This document shows positions 35,229-44,674 of a DNA stretch of 64,000 nucleotides, one piece after another (position 1 is the stretch's first letter; each line of letters begins with the position of its first letter). Both the position numbers and the translations under genes were made by a program. This stretch comes from Pedobacter sp. ASV28 (GTDB lineage: Bacteria; Bacteroidota; Bacteroidia; Sphingobacteriales; Sphingobacteriaceae), in the NCBI RefSeq assembly GCF_016428855.1, contig NZ_JAELTN010000002.1, positions 99,785-163,784 of the forward strand, written 5' to 3'. Under the pieces are notes generated by a model. That model made no database searches, had not been told where the DNA came from, and was given only the letters and a program-made list of their open reading frames with translations.

Positions 35229-36563
35229 ATGTTTGAAAATTTACAGGATAAGCTAGACAGGGCATTTAAGGTCCTTAAAGGACAGGGAAGCATTACCGAA
35301 ATCAACGTGGCAGAAACCATGAAAGAGATTCGTAAAGCTTTATTAGACGCCGATGTAAACTATAAAACCGCAAAGTCATTTACCGATGAAGTTAAGGAAA
35401 AGGCATTAGGTGCAAACGTACTTACCTCTGTTTCTCCTGGCCAGTTATTGACCAAGATCATGAATGATGAGCTTGCTAGCCTCATGGGCGGTCAGGCTAC
35501 CGAATTAGATTTAAAAAACAATCCAACCATTATATTAATTGCCGGATTGAACGGTGCTGGAAAAACCACCTTCACCGGTAAATTGGCACTACACCTGAAG
35601 GGTAAAGGTAAAAAGCCTATTCTAGTGGCTGGCGATGTTTATCGTCCAGCAGCAGTAGACCAGCTGCAGGTGCTTGGAGAACAGGTTGGTGTTCCTGTTT
35701 ACGCCAATAAGGAATCAAAAGATCCGGTAGCTATTGCACTAGAAGGCATAGCAGAAGGTAAAAAGAATAATAATAACGTTATTATTATCGATACCGCCGG
35801 TCGTTTATCAATTGACGAAGCCCTAATGGCAGAAATCTCTGAAGTGAAAGCACAGACCAAACCGCACGAGATTTTGTTTGTAGTGGACGCAATGACTGGT
35901 CAGGATGCTGTAAATACGGCAAAGATATTTAATGATAGATTGGATTTCACAGGTGTAGTATTGACCAAGCTAGATGGTGATACCCGTGGTGGAGCTGCAC
36001 TTTCTATTAAATCAGTAGTAGATAAACCGATCAAGTTTATCGGTACCGGTGAAAAAATGGAAGCCCTCGATGTTTTCTATCCCGATAGGATGGCTTCTCG
36101 TATTTTGGGCATGGGTGATGTGGTCTCTTTGGTAGAACGAGCACAACAACAGTTCGATGAAAAGGAAGCCGCAGAACTACAAAAGAAAATCCGCAAGAAT
36201 AAATTCGATTTCAACGATTTCTATAACCAAATCCAACAGATCAAGAAAATGGGTAACATGAAAGATTTGATGGGTATGATACCTGGTGTTGGCAAGATGA
36301 TGAAGAATGTTGATATTGACGATGATGCCTTTAAAGGCGTAGAGTCGATCATCCAATCGATGACCCCTTACGAAAAGGAAAATCCAGACGTTATACAACA
36401 GAGCCGGAGGGTACGTATTGCCAAAGGTTCTGGTAACAAAGTAGAAGATGTGACTAAGCTTTTAAAGCAATTTGAAGACATGAGGAAAGTAATGAAACAA
36501 TTCTCTAATCCAGCGGCAGCGGCCAAAATGATGCGCAACATGCCTAAGATGCCACAACGCTAA
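35229..36563 (+). CDS. ffh: Signal recognition particle protein Ffh
   Basis: 444 residues: N domain (1-90), G domain with P-loop GLNGAGKTTFTGKLA, DTAGRLSIDE, TKLDGDTRGGAALS, and a methionine-rich M domain (from about 300; KMGNMKDLMGMIPGVGKMMKNVD, MRKVMKQFSNPAAAAKMMRNMPKM). It binds signal peptides and 4.5S RNA for co-translational targeting to the membrane. Length and motif order are normal. A strong terminator follows. Confidence 0.97.
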   Translation: MFENLQDKLDRAFKVLKGQGSITEINVAETMKEIRKALLDADVNYKTAKSFTDEVKEKALGANVLTSVSPGQLLTKIMNDELASLMGGQATELDLKNNPTIILIAGLNGAGKTTFTGKLALHLKGKGKKPILVAGDVYRPAAVDQLQVLGEQVGVPVYANKESKDPVAIALEGIAEGKKNNNNVIIIDTAGRLSIDEALMAEISEVKAQTKPHEILFVVDAMTGQDAVNTAKIFNDRLDFTGVVLTKLDGDTRGGAALSIKSVVDKPIKFIGTGEKMEALDVFYPDRMASRILGMGDVVSLVERAQQQFDEKEAAELQKKIRKNKFDFNDFYNQIQQIKKMGNMKDLMGMIPGVGKMMKNVDIDDDAFKGVESIIQSMTPYEKENPDVIQQSRRVRIAKGSGNKVEDVTKLLKQFEDMRKVMKQFSNPAAAAKMMRNMPKMPQR

Positions 36564-36587
36564 GCCGAAGTTAAAATTCAAAAATAT

Positions 36588-36622
36588 AAAACCCCAATGT
36601 TGCAAAGGCATTGGGGTTTTTA
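36588..36622 (+). terminator. Rho-independent terminator of ffh
   Basis: AAAACCCCAATG (36588-36599) pairs with CATTGGGGTTTT (36609-36620) around a 9-base loop, followed by T residues. Confidence 0.92.
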
Positions 36623-36750
36623 GCTTATTTATTTGCTATACCCTGCCCAATTGTATGTATGGTAGCATGCTTCCTCTTAACATCATCTTATGGAATAACG
36701 ACGATAATTTATAGGTCTCTTTTATGACTTCAATGGGAGCCAATCTTATA

Positions 36751-37086
36751 CTAATAGTTAGGGATATCTTCTAAAATTACCGCCGTACCACTTGCCGTTA
36801 CCATTAACATACTGCCTCCGCTGCCTACTGTTTCATAGTCCAGGTCAACACCAATCACGGCGTTTGCACCCATTGCAGCTGCATATTGTTGCATTTCGTT
36901 TACCGCCGTATTTTTGCCCTCACGTAATACCTGCTCATAAGATCCGGCCCTACCGCCAACAATGTCTCTCAAGCCCGCAAATAGATCTTTAAAAATATTG
37001 GCGCCAATAATTGTTTCGCCAGTTACAAGGCCTATATATTTTACGATTTTTTTGCCTTCTACCGTATTGGTTGTTGTTATTAACAT
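36751..37086 (-). CDS. YbjQ family (UPF0145) protein
   Basis: 111 residues with family marks [57 protein letters not shown] and [14 protein letters not shown]. Members are small cytosolic pentameric proteins, often labelled heavy-metal-binding domain, without a proven function. A single gene on the minus strand, divergent from the TPR-like protein gene. Confidence 0.92.
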   Translation of the reverse strand: MLITTTNTVEGKKIVKYIGLVTGETIIGANIFKDLFAGLRDIVGGRAGSYEQVLREGKNTAVNEMQQYAAAMGANAVIGVDLDYETVGSGGSMLMVTASGTAVILEDIPNY

Positions 37087-37271
37087 TTTTTTTTAGTTTT
37101 TATATTTCGACTTTCTTTTAATGGAGATGTTACAACCATATTCCATGAAAATGTTACTTCCCCGTCTATTCCTAAACGCATTCAAAGCATTTAAGCCTTA
37201 AATAAATAATCTCCAAAAATTAATATAATAACAAGAAAAACAACCTTTTACATTTTTAATTATAAAAAATC

Positions 37272-37279
37272 TATCTTTG
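37272..37279 (+). promoter_or_regulatory. TATCTTTG -7 box four bases before a start codon
   Basis: An exact TAnnTTTG match ends four bases before the ATG at 37284, again implying a leaderless transcript. The upstream 30 bases are AT-rich without a clear TTTG. Confidence 0.5.
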
Positions 37280-37283
37280 CATA

Positions 37284-37982
37284 ATGAAAAATTGCTGCCT
37301 ATTGCTTATTGCTATAGTTTTTTCGCTTAGTGCAAAGGCGCAAATAACCGTTTCGCCCGGTTTAGAACAACCTAATTCGCTTCAGTTTTCTGTGAATCTT
37401 GCCGTATTGGGCAATAATCTTACCAATGGTGATGATTTTTTTGATGAAGCAGAGCGTTATGAACGCATGGGTGATTTTAGGGGCGCTGTTTCCATGTTCA
37501 ACAGAGCAGCCAACGAATACCAAAACAATAGAAAATTTTCCCGATATGGAACTGCGCTGTTAAGGTTAAGCAATGCGCACCTTTCGTTGTCAAACTACAT
37601 GGAGGCCGAACAGGTCATTCTAAGCCAAGCATTAAAGAACTATACTAAAATACACAGCAAAGATGGCCAGATGGCATCTTACCAGCAATTAGGCAAAATA
37701 TACCTGGCTGCCAACAAACTTACTCAAGCCTTATGGTTTTATACCCAGCAGGGCATTTTGGCTCAGCAACTTAATAATAAGGCTGCGTATATAGAATCTG
37801 TGCTGGGCATTGCTGTTACAAAGATCAGAAAGAAAGATTATAAATTGGCCACTAAAGACTTAAATACAGCCGAATTGCTCTCTAAAAACGCAAATATCAA
37901 TCAATTTAACCAACAGATTAGAAATAACAGAGCGCTTATTGCAGAAAAAACAGCAACTAAGAAGGCAAATAGTCTGATTTAA
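37284..37982 (+). CDS. Exported TPR-like repeat protein
   Basis: 232 residues. Signal peptide 1-20 (MKNCCLLLIAIVFSLSAKAQ), then from about 50 to 215 helical tetratricopeptide-like repeats (YERMGDFRGAVSMFNRAANEY, YGTALLRLSNAHLSLSNYMEAEQVI, MASYQQLGKIYLAANKLTQALWFYTQQG). Such domains mediate protein contacts in the periplasm. It is followed by the solo LuxR-type HTH gene on the same strand, a layout similar to Bacteroidota TPR/LuxR regulatory sets, but here the TPR part is exported and separate. Confidence 0.8.
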   Translation: MKNCCLLLIAIVFSLSAKAQITVSPGLEQPNSLQFSVNLAVLGNNLTNGDDFFDEAERYERMGDFRGAVSMFNRAANEYQNNRKFSRYGTALLRLSNAHLSLSNYMEAEQVILSQALKNYTKIHSKDGQMASYQQLGKIYLAANKLTQALWFYTQQGILAQQLNNKAAYIESVLGIAVTKIRKKDYKLATKDLNTAELLSKNANINQFNQQIRNNRALIAEKTATKKANSLI

Positions 37983-38031
37983 CCTACACTTGTCGTTTAC
38001 TTCTTCAGTTTTGCTCCTATCCAATTGAAAT

Positions 38032-38049
38032 ATACCCTTTTATGGGTAT
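38032..38049. promoter_or_regulatory. Palindromic operator candidate ATACCC-N6-GGGTAT
   Basis: ATACCC (38032-38037) and GGGTAT (38044-38049) are perfect complements around six bases, 55-72 bp before the LuxR-type gene. The size and TACC/GGTA core resemble FixJ/NarL-type sites, so it is a candidate autoregulatory site. Confidence 0.5.
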
Positions 38050-38103
38050 TGTCTCACAACTAGGGTTTCATAATTTTACTTATCATTAAACCCAAACATT
38101 AGA

Positions 38104-38322
38104 ATGAAGGATTCGCAAAAACTTACCTCGCTCTTGAGTAAAAGGGAAATAGAGATTATACAACTCATTACCAAAGAATACAATAATCAGGACATTGCCA
38201 CCCATCTATCTATCAGCAAGCGAACGGTGGAAACCCATAGAAAAAATATTTTTAAGAAAACCAAGATTAAAAGTGTTGTGGGTTTGGTTATTTTAGCCAT
38301 CCAAAACAATTTACTATCGTAG
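38104..38322 (+). CDS. Solo LuxR/GerE-type helix-turn-helix regulator
   Basis: 72 residues that form just the GerE DNA-binding domain: LLSKREIEIIQLITKEYNNQDIATHLSISKRTVETHRKNIFKKTKIKSVVGLVILAIQN. No receiver or ligand domain is attached, so activity must be set by its expression or by a partner. A perfect terminator follows and a palindrome lies upstream, making it an independently controlled gene. Confidence 0.9.
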   Translation: MKDSQKLTSLLSKREIEIIQLITKEYNNQDIATHLSISKRTVETHRKNIFKKTKIKSVVGLVILAIQNNLLS

Positions 38323-38348
38323 TTAAACGTTACTTTTATAAAGTTTAC

Positions 38349-38381
38349 AAAAAAGATACAGAGTAATTCTGTATCTTTTTT
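38349..38381 (+). terminator. Rho-independent terminator of the solo LuxR-type gene
   Basis: AAAAAAGATACAG (38349-38361) pairs perfectly with CTGTATCTTTTTT (38369-38381) around seven bases. Confidence 0.92.
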
Positions 38382-38451
38382 GTTTATTTAAGAAATTGGT
38401 ATCATATTGGATAATGATTTTATAAGAATGGATTTTAAAACAGTTAAAGAG

Positions 38452-40650
38452 ATGCTGAAAAAAATATTTACAATCACCTTTACCGCTGCTATTTTGGCTT
38501 GCACAGCATCGCCAAAAGCGCAAAAACCGGTGGAAGGTGTGCCAAACATCAAGTTTGATGAACAACAGAGTTTGGTTTGCAAGGAAGTAGTGGGTTTAAT
38601 AGAAAACTATAACTATAAGAAAATAAAGATTAACGATTCTATATCATCCATCGTTCTAGATCGGTATATCAAAGCGCTTGATCCTTCCAAATATTATTTT
38701 TTGGAAAGTGACATTAAAGAGTTTGAGGCCTACAGAACAACTTTGGATGATGATTTTAGAATTGGAGACCTTAGCGCTCCTTTCTATATTTTCAATGTTT
38801 ACCTAAAGCGGTATAATGAACGTATAGACTATTCCCTTTCCCAGATCAAAAACAAGTACGATTTCAATCAGAATGACACCTATGTATATGATAGGGAAAA
38901 TATGCCCTGGATCAAAACGACCTCTGCACTAAACGATCTGTGGAAGAAAAGAGTAAAATATGAATTGGTCAATCTTAAGATTGCAGGTACAGATGAAGCA
39001 AAAAACGTAGAAACGCTTACCAAACGCTACACTAACCTAAAATCTCAGGCTGGTAAATTCAATAACCAGGATGTTTTCCAAATATTGATGGATTCTTTCA
39101 CGGAGGCGATAGACCCACATACCAATTATTTTAATCCTAGAAATGCCGAAACATTCAATCAGGAAATGTCTCGTTCACTGGAAGGTATTGGTGCCGTGCT
39201 CCAATTAGAAAACGAAGTGACCAAGATTGTATCCATCATGCCCGGAGGTCCTGCATTTAAAAGCAAAAAACTGAATGCCGGAGATCGAATTGTTGCCGTA
39301 GCCCAAGGGGATGGTGAGTTTGAAGATGTAATAGGATGGAGAATAGACAATACCGTTTCGAAAATAAAAGGTCCGAAAGGCACCACCGTTCGATTAAAAG
39401 TGATCCCTGTTGGGCAAGACTTATCTTCAAAACCGTTAATTATCAGTTTAGTAAGAGACAAAATAATTTTAGCGGAGCAATCGGCTAAAAAATCGGTTAA
39501 AACCATAGAGGATAATGGTAAGCCTTTTAAAATTGGCATTATCAAAATCCCTGCATTTTATGCTGATTTTAAAGCCGCCAATGCCGGAGATCCCAATTAC
39601 AAAAGTACCACAAGGGATGTCCGCTTATTGATTGACACCTTAAAAAACATGGATAAAGTGGATGCCATTGTGGTAGATCTAAGAGCAAATGGTGGAGGCT
39701 CTTTAAATGAAGCAATAGACCTATCTGGCCTATTTGTTGGCAAAGGTCCCATCGTACAAGTAAAAGACTATAGAAACAGCCTAAAGGTGTATAAAGATGA
39801 AGACACTGGTGTAGCTTGGGATGGCCCACTTGGTGTAATGGTTGACCGTTTGAGTGCTTCTGCATCAGAAATTTTTGCTGGTGCCATTCAGGATTATGGC
39901 CGTGGTATTATCATGGGCACACAAACCTATGGTAAAGGAACTGTACAATCTTCCATTGACCTGAATTCGTTGATGAATTCTTCTATGCTACAAAAATTGG
40001 CTGCTTTATTCAAAAAGAATGAAACCACCACAGGTCCTTCAAAAAACAATTCTTCCACTGTGACCATAGTAGACAAAAATGGTATCCCGCAATTGGGCCA
40101 GATCAATTTGACCATGGCTAAATTTTATCGTATTAGTGGAAATAGTACACAACATAAAGGGGTTATTCCAGATATTAACTTTCCTTCCATCTATCCATTA
40201 GATAAGATTGGAGAAGATACAGAACCCTCTGCGCTGCCTTTTGATATGGTTACACCTTCTGCTTACAATACTATTTATAATTTGACCGAAGCCAAGGCCA
40301 ACCTGATCAAGCTACATGAAGAAAGAATGGCCAAATCAATAGACTATAAAATATTACAAGAAGATATTGAAGAAGGGAAAAAAAGGGAAAATGAAACCTC
40401 TGTTACGCTAAATGAAGCCAAGCTTAAGGCAGAGCGTGATTCATTTGAGGCAAAATCTTTAGAAAGATTAAACCAATTAAGGGCACAAAAAGGATTACCG
40501 GCCCTAAAGAAAGGTGAAAAAACCACAAAACAAGAAGTTTCAGATTTTGTAGAAGATGAGAGCATGAGAATTATGGTCGACTTCATGAAATATGCCGAAA
40601 ACTCCAAGCTCAGCAAGAACAGCACTAATAAATCTGCCTTAAATCAATAA
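38452..40650 (+). CDS. prc: Tail-specific (C-terminal processing) protease Prc
   Basis: 732 residues from ATG 38452 (MLKKIFTITFTAAILACTAS, with a possible lipoprotein Cys); in-frame upstream starts at 38428 (ATG) and 38407 (TTG) are possible but give an atypical n-region. Order: TSP N-terminal domain (about 40-200), PDZ (about 210-310, GIGAVLQLENEVTKIVSIMPGGPA), S41 protease core with VVDLRANGGGSLNEAIDLSGLF, the catalytic Ser in LSASASEIFAGA and Lys in TYGKGTVQ, and the DUF3340 C-terminal region. It degrades misfolded or tagged envelope proteins in the periplasm. Confidence 0.94.
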   Translation: MLKKIFTITFTAAILACTASPKAQKPVEGVPNIKFDEQQSLVCKEVVGLIENYNYKKIKINDSISSIVLDRYIKALDPSKYYFLESDIKEFEAYRTTLDDDFRIGDLSAPFYIFNVYLKRYNERIDYSLSQIKNKYDFNQNDTYVYDRENMPWIKTTSALNDLWKKRVKYELVNLKIAGTDEAKNVETLTKRYTNLKSQAGKFNNQDVFQILMDSFTEAIDPHTNYFNPRNAETFNQEMSRSLEGIGAVLQLENEVTKIVSIMPGGPAFKSKKLNAGDRIVAVAQGDGEFEDVIGWRIDNTVSKIKGPKGTTVRLKVIPVGQDLSSKPLIISLVRDKIILAEQSAKKSVKTIEDNGKPFKIGIIKIPAFYADFKAANAGDPNYKSTTRDVRLLIDTLKNMDKVDAIVVDLRANGGGSLNEAIDLSGLFVGKGPIVQVKDYRNSLKVYKDEDTGVAWDGPLGVMVDRLSASASEIFAGAIQDYGRGIIMGTQTYGKGTVQSSIDLNSLMNSSMLQKLAALFKKNETTTGPSKNNSSTVTIVDKNGIPQLGQINLTMAKFYRISGNSTQHKGVIPDINFPSIYPLDKIGEDTEPSALPFDMVTPSAYNTIYNLTEAKANLIKLHEERMAKSIDYKILQEDIEEGKKRENETSVTLNEAKLKAERDSFEAKSLERLNQLRAQKGLPALKKGEKTTKQEVSDFVEDESMRIMVDFMKYAENSKLSKNSTNKSALNQ

Positions 40651-40664
40651 AAATCCACCAAAAG

Positions 40665-40699
40665 AAAAGCGATAGGAAAGAACCCTATCGCTTTTTTTT
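40665..40699 (+). terminator. Rho-independent terminator of prc
   Basis: AAAGCGATAGG (40666-40676) pairs with CCTATCGCTTT (40684-40694) around seven bases, followed by a run of T. Confidence 0.92.
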
Positions 40700-40809
40700 A
40701 TCTTATTTAAAAAGATATAACTCCCGATTATCCATAAATTAACAGCCCACCTTTTTATAAGCTTATCCAACAGCTTAAGCCCCCAAGTATGGGAACTCTT
40801 TTAAAACCA

Positions 40810-41526
40810 TTAAATTTCGCAGCCAGTATCATCACAAGCATTCTTTCCTGCTGTACCCAAATCTTCCAATGGTCCAACTTTTTTGCTTTCTTTCCATTCT
40901 TTGTAGCCCTTGGTAATAGCTTCAACAAACGTTTCTACTGGTTGTGCCCCAGAAATTCCATATTTTCTATCTAATACAAAGTATGGCACGCCCCTAATAC
41001 CCAATTGCTGACTTTCATAAACATCATATCTCACTGCTTCTGCAAATTCATCTGAATCTAGCATTTTTTTAACCGCTTCTACCTCTAGGCCAAGTTCTTT
41101 AGCGATAGACAATAGTTCTTCTGGGTTAGCCACATCTCTAGCCTCGACAAAGTGTGCTTTAAAAAGAGCTTCTTCAGCCTGATCTTGTAGTCCTTTATCT
41201 GCGGCAAAATGGATTAATCGATGAGCATTAAACGAATTGGCAGGGATGTTGGTGCTAAAATCTATCGACAGGCCCGCATTTTTGGCCATATCTGCGACCT
41301 GCAAGGTCATTTGTTGAGCCTGTTGTCTGCTCATTCCCTTGCTTCTCGCCAAATAGGCATACAAATCTTCGTGGTCTACATTTTCATAATCGGGATTAAG
41401 TTGGAAGCTTTTCCATTCTACTTCGATTTCATCTTGAAATGGCAATGCCTCCATTGCTTTCTCAAAGTGCCTTTTACCAATATAGCAAAATGGACACATT
41501 ACATCAGACCAAATTTCTACTTTCAT
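40810..41526 (-). CDS. DsbA family oxidoreductase, FrnE-like
   Basis: 238 residues from ATG 41526 (MKVEIWSDVMCPFCYIGKRHFEKA); the frame runs upstream to 41622 without homology and through a terminator. Active site CPFC (residues 11-14) in a thioredoxin fold with the helical insert (ANSFNAHRLIHFAADKG), and the cis-Pro loop GIRGVPYFVLDRKYGISGAQP. No signal peptide, hence cytosolic like FrnE, involved in disulfide exchange or oxidative stress. The C-terminus carries an extra Cys pair (NACDDTGCEI). Confidence 0.93.
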   Translation of the reverse strand: MKVEIWSDVMCPFCYIGKRHFEKAMEALPFQDEIEVEWKSFQLNPDYENVDHEDLYAYLARSKGMSRQQAQQMTLQVADMAKNAGLSIDFSTNIPANSFNAHRLIHFAADKGLQDQAEEALFKAHFVEARDVANPEELLSIAKELGLEVEAVKKMLDSDEFAEAVRYDVYESQQLGIRGVPYFVLDRKYGISGAQPVETFVEAITKGYKEWKESKKVGPLEDLGTAGKNACDDTGCEI

Positions 41527-41583
41527 GAATACAAAGTTAAGGTGGTTATGGGCAGAGTTTGGTAAGAATAGGGTAAAAAGAAA

Positions 41584-41618
41584 ATCGGCCCTGCAAACAA
41601 TAAGTTTGCAGGGCCGAT
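41584..41618 (-). terminator. Strong terminator of the M14 peptidase gene
   Basis: ATCGGCCCTGCAAAC (41584-41598) and GTTTGCAGGGCCGAT (41604-41618) are perfect 15-bp complements around AATAA; on the minus strand a T-rich tract follows. Confidence 0.95.
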
Positions 41619-41640
41619 CCAATGTCCAAAGCTAGCTTTG

Positions 41641-44334
41641 TTATTTATACAACTGGTTGAACAACCATTTAAACGTACCATGTGTCTGTGCCCTAAAGGC
41701 AATTTCTGGACCAAAGGCAAATAACTTACCCTTACCATAATCTGCTTCAAAAGCAGCAACGCCATCTTTAAGGTAGTTTTGTCCCCAAGCCCAGCCACTA
41801 CGTAAAGGTTTATCTGATGCAAACCATGCCAAAGGTCTTATTTTACCATCTGTAGTCGTAATATTAAATACCGGACTATTGTCAAAATAAACATCTGTAT
41901 TTTCATCAAGCCCCCAGTTAGCGGGTATTTTACCGTCTATTTTCACACTGAGTACACTACCTGGAACATAAAATTTATCTGATGGTAAACGTTTCTCTTC
42001 TCCGTTTACCTTGGTTACCAAGGCATTTTTAACGGGTAGGCCCAAATGAGCCGCCAAGTTGGTAGCCGAGCCAATGGCCACAATGTGACCTCCATTTTCC
42101 AAAAATGATTTCAGTTCGGGAATAGATTTTTCCTGTGTCATTCTGCCCACCCGGCCTTTAAATTCATCAGGAATATTCTCAACATTCGGCGTATTTCCAC
42201 CCCTTCCTCCTTCATTATTATTCAAAGCAGGTACCGCACCACCAACCATAATCAGCACATCATATTTATCCTTTAATTTACCTGCATCAATATCTGGTGG
42301 ATATACAACGGTAACCTCATAATGATATTGCTCCATAATATATCTCATCCAACCCGAAGCCATAGAGCCGCCATAGGTATCCCAAAGTGCTATTCGTGAT
42401 GGTTTTACCTTTATTGCGCCCTTTGGTTTTGAGGCAGAAGAGATCTTCATTCCGAAATTATGTTCTGCCTTATTTAAGGCTTCTTTTGCTTTTGCCGTAG
42501 CAGTTACATAAAAAGAACCATCAATAGGATTTCGCAACACTTCTACTCCAGCTTTAAGCAACTCGTTTACGGCCAAATAACTTTCATTGGCTTGTGCACT
42601 TAAAGCATAGCCGTTTGCACTAGGTAAGGTTTGTGGCGCTGCTTTCAGTAATTCTCCATAAGGCATTTTCTGGAAAGGACCATTAAAGTCATTTAATACC
42701 CTATCAAACTTCACATTCATCAAGTAGGCCAAGGTCCAACCTGCGGCATCATAAGGCGCTACTGGGGGGCCTCCTTCGTATTTAAAATCATTGGGGTGAT
42801 CTTGCGGTTCGAACATATCCAGAACATGGGGCCTAAACGCCTGATCTGTCTTCACAATATAAGATCCTGCCGGGTATGTTTTCCCTTCTACGGTAAATGC
42901 TGCTGTGGCTTTATGTACCACTACACCTGTTCTAATCAAGGCATTTAAAAATCTAATGGCCGTTGTAAAGTCTGGCTGATTGGCAGAAAGAATATATCCA
43001 CGTGCGTCACGGTTTTTCGGATCTTTCATCACTTCGTCGAAAAACTTCGTGTCCATTGTTCTTCTTGCATTTCCACTTGCAGATTTGCTGTCTTTCTTGG
43101 CGGCAGCATTAATGGCTTCTATCTTTTGGGGAGAGAAAGACCAAGTGTCTTTACTTCCTCTATCAATAGCATTTTTACCCATTTTATAGATATTAAACAA
43201 TAACTCATCGTGATAACGTTGAGCATAGTTCAATACTGCATAATTTAGTGAAACCGAATAATCTATCGCATTTTTAAAATACCATTTCTGCGGTAAAACC
43301 GGGTTTGGCGAATCGCTGTTTGGCAGTAGGCGCGATGGTACTAAAGGAATTTCCATAGGTGTGGGACTACCTACAATTTCTGTTAATAAGCCCACCATAT
43401 TATGAAAATACGTAGTTGTTCTCAATCCGCCATTATACCAGGTAGAGAACACAGAACCTCCTCTTTGGGTATAACCAGGCTTATCTTCTACATTTAAACG
43501 ATTATGCATGGCCGCTCCAACCGCATCAAGGCTGGTTAAGATAATAGGATCAAATACATAATTATGTGGATCGCGGAACGGAGGACCAGCAACAACGGTT
43601 CCTGCAGGACCAGACTGATGGTGGTTATACATGATCTGCGGAATCCATTCTATAAACAGTTGACGCCCCATGTTTTGGGTTTCTTTAAGATTGAGCATAA
43701 AGAAATCACGGTTATTGTCATGTCCAGCATACTTTTGATACAAACGAGGTAAACCCGCCAGTGATCTTTTCTCTGGGTTTTGCTCCCTCATATACCAGTT
43801 GCTCTGTAACTCTTGCCCATCAGGATTGGCATGTGTCATTAGCACAATTACGTCATCTAATATTTTTGTAGTTTCGGCATCGGTTCTACTTGCCAAATTA
43901 TAGGCAGTTTGTATTAATTGATGTGCGCCCACCGTTTCATTGGCATGTAAACCTCCATCAATCCAAACGATGGCCTTTCCTTGTTGGGCAAGCTCTTTTG
44001 CTTCCTTTTCAGAAAGTCCTTCAGCTCTTGCCAATTTTTGGGAAATGGACTTATATTTCTCCAGGTTTTTATGGTTCTCGGGCGAAGTAACGATTAACAT
44101 GTATTGGCTTCTGCCTTCTTCGGTCTTACCAATATCTACTAATTTAACCCGCTTAGAGCTGGCGGCCAATTTCTTAAAATAAGCTTCGGTTTGCGTGTAA
44201 TTAGCCAATTGGTAATTATCACCAATGGTAAAACCAAAATGTGAATTGGGTGTGGGCACTTCTTGGGCTAGGGCACTAAAACTTCCCGCCAATAAAAACA
44301 CCCAACAGCATTTTCTCAAATATTTTTTTATCAT
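41641..44334 (-). CDS. Exported M14 family zinc carboxypeptidase, large
   Basis: 897 residues. Signal peptide 1-24 (AGSFSALAQ). The M14 catalytic domain (about 40-370) has the ligands His130 and Glu133 in GGLHANET, the NPDGQE motif, the Asn/Arg pair in GHDNNRDF (about 205-211), the third His in YNHHQSG (about 238-239), and the catalytic Glu in LLTEIVG. The second half (about 440-897) adds beta-rich parts and a glutamine-amidotransferase-like fold (IALWDTYGGSMASGWMRYIMEQYHYEVTVVYP, VLIMVGGAVP). It cleaves C-terminal residues from peptides outside the cytoplasm. Divergent from the large accessory locus. Confidence 0.9.
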   Translation of the reverse strand: MIKKYLRKCCWVFLLAGSFSALAQEVPTPNSHFGFTIGDNYQLANYTQTEAYFKKLAASSKRVKLVDIGKTEEGRSQYMLIVTSPENHKNLEKYKSISQKLARAEGLSEKEAKELAQQGKAIVWIDGGLHANETVGAHQLIQTAYNLASRTDAETTKILDDVIVLMTHANPDGQELQSNWYMREQNPEKRSLAGLPRLYQKYAGHDNNRDFFMLNLKETQNMGRQLFIEWIPQIMYNHHQSGPAGTVVAGPPFRDPHNYVFDPIILTSLDAVGAAMHNRLNVEDKPGYTQRGGSVFSTWYNGGLRTTTYFHNMVGLLTEIVGSPTPMEIPLVPSRLLPNSDSPNPVLPQKWYFKNAIDYSVSLNYAVLNYAQRYHDELLFNIYKMGKNAIDRGSKDTWSFSPQKIEAINAAAKKDSKSASGNARRTMDTKFFDEVMKDPKNRDARGYILSANQPDFTTAIRFLNALIRTGVVVHKATAAFTVEGKTYPAGSYIVKTDQAFRPHVLDMFEPQDHPNDFKYEGGPPVAPYDAAGWTLAYLMNVKFDRVLNDFNGPFQKMPYGELLKAAPQTLPSANGYALSAQANESYLAVNELLKAGVEVLRNPIDGSFYVTATAKAKEALNKAEHNFGMKISSASKPKGAIKVKPSRIALWDTYGGSMASGWMRYIMEQYHYEVTVVYPPDIDAGKLKDKYDVLIMVGGAVPALNNNEGGRGGNTPNVENIPDEFKGRVGRMTQEKSIPELKSFLENGGHIVAIGSATNLAAHLGLPVKNALVTKVNGEEKRLPSDKFYVPGSVLSVKIDGKIPANWGLDENTDVYFDNSPVFNITTTDGKIRPLAWFASDKPLRSGWAWGQNYLKDGVAAFEADYGKGKLFAFGPEIAFRAQTHGTFKWLFNQLYK

Positions 44335-44674
44335 GTTGTTTATGTTTGATGGTTAAATCAAATATAGGACAGAAAAATTAGTATAGTAGGACCTCGATAA
44401 TTTTGTTACACGGGTAGCTTTCTTTACAGAAATTTCTTAATACTGCTAAGTTTTCGATCAAAAACTTTACAGGTGCATTCTACATCTAGTGCCCTAAGTG
44501 AAGGAGAAAATGTCTTTTGTTTCGACAAAGCCCTGACAGCGGACTTGGCCGAATGTCCCTTTTATTAAGCCATTGGCTTGAGATTAAATTTTCATTAAAA
44601 CCCTAATTGTTTCTTGTTTTTTTGAACATAACTACTAACTTAGGATAAATAATTTTTTCACTAATGACCTCTCT
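44335..44674. other. Gap between the M14 peptidase and the accessory locus
   Basis: 340 bp, divergent promoter region, AT-rich near both ends. The middle part (about 44490-44570) has higher GC and reads as a short protein-like stretch ENVFCFDKALTADLAECPFY before a stop, which may be a remnant of a repeat or gene but has no start. No clear -7/-33 pair precedes 44675. It marks the left border of the accessory region. Confidence 0.4.
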
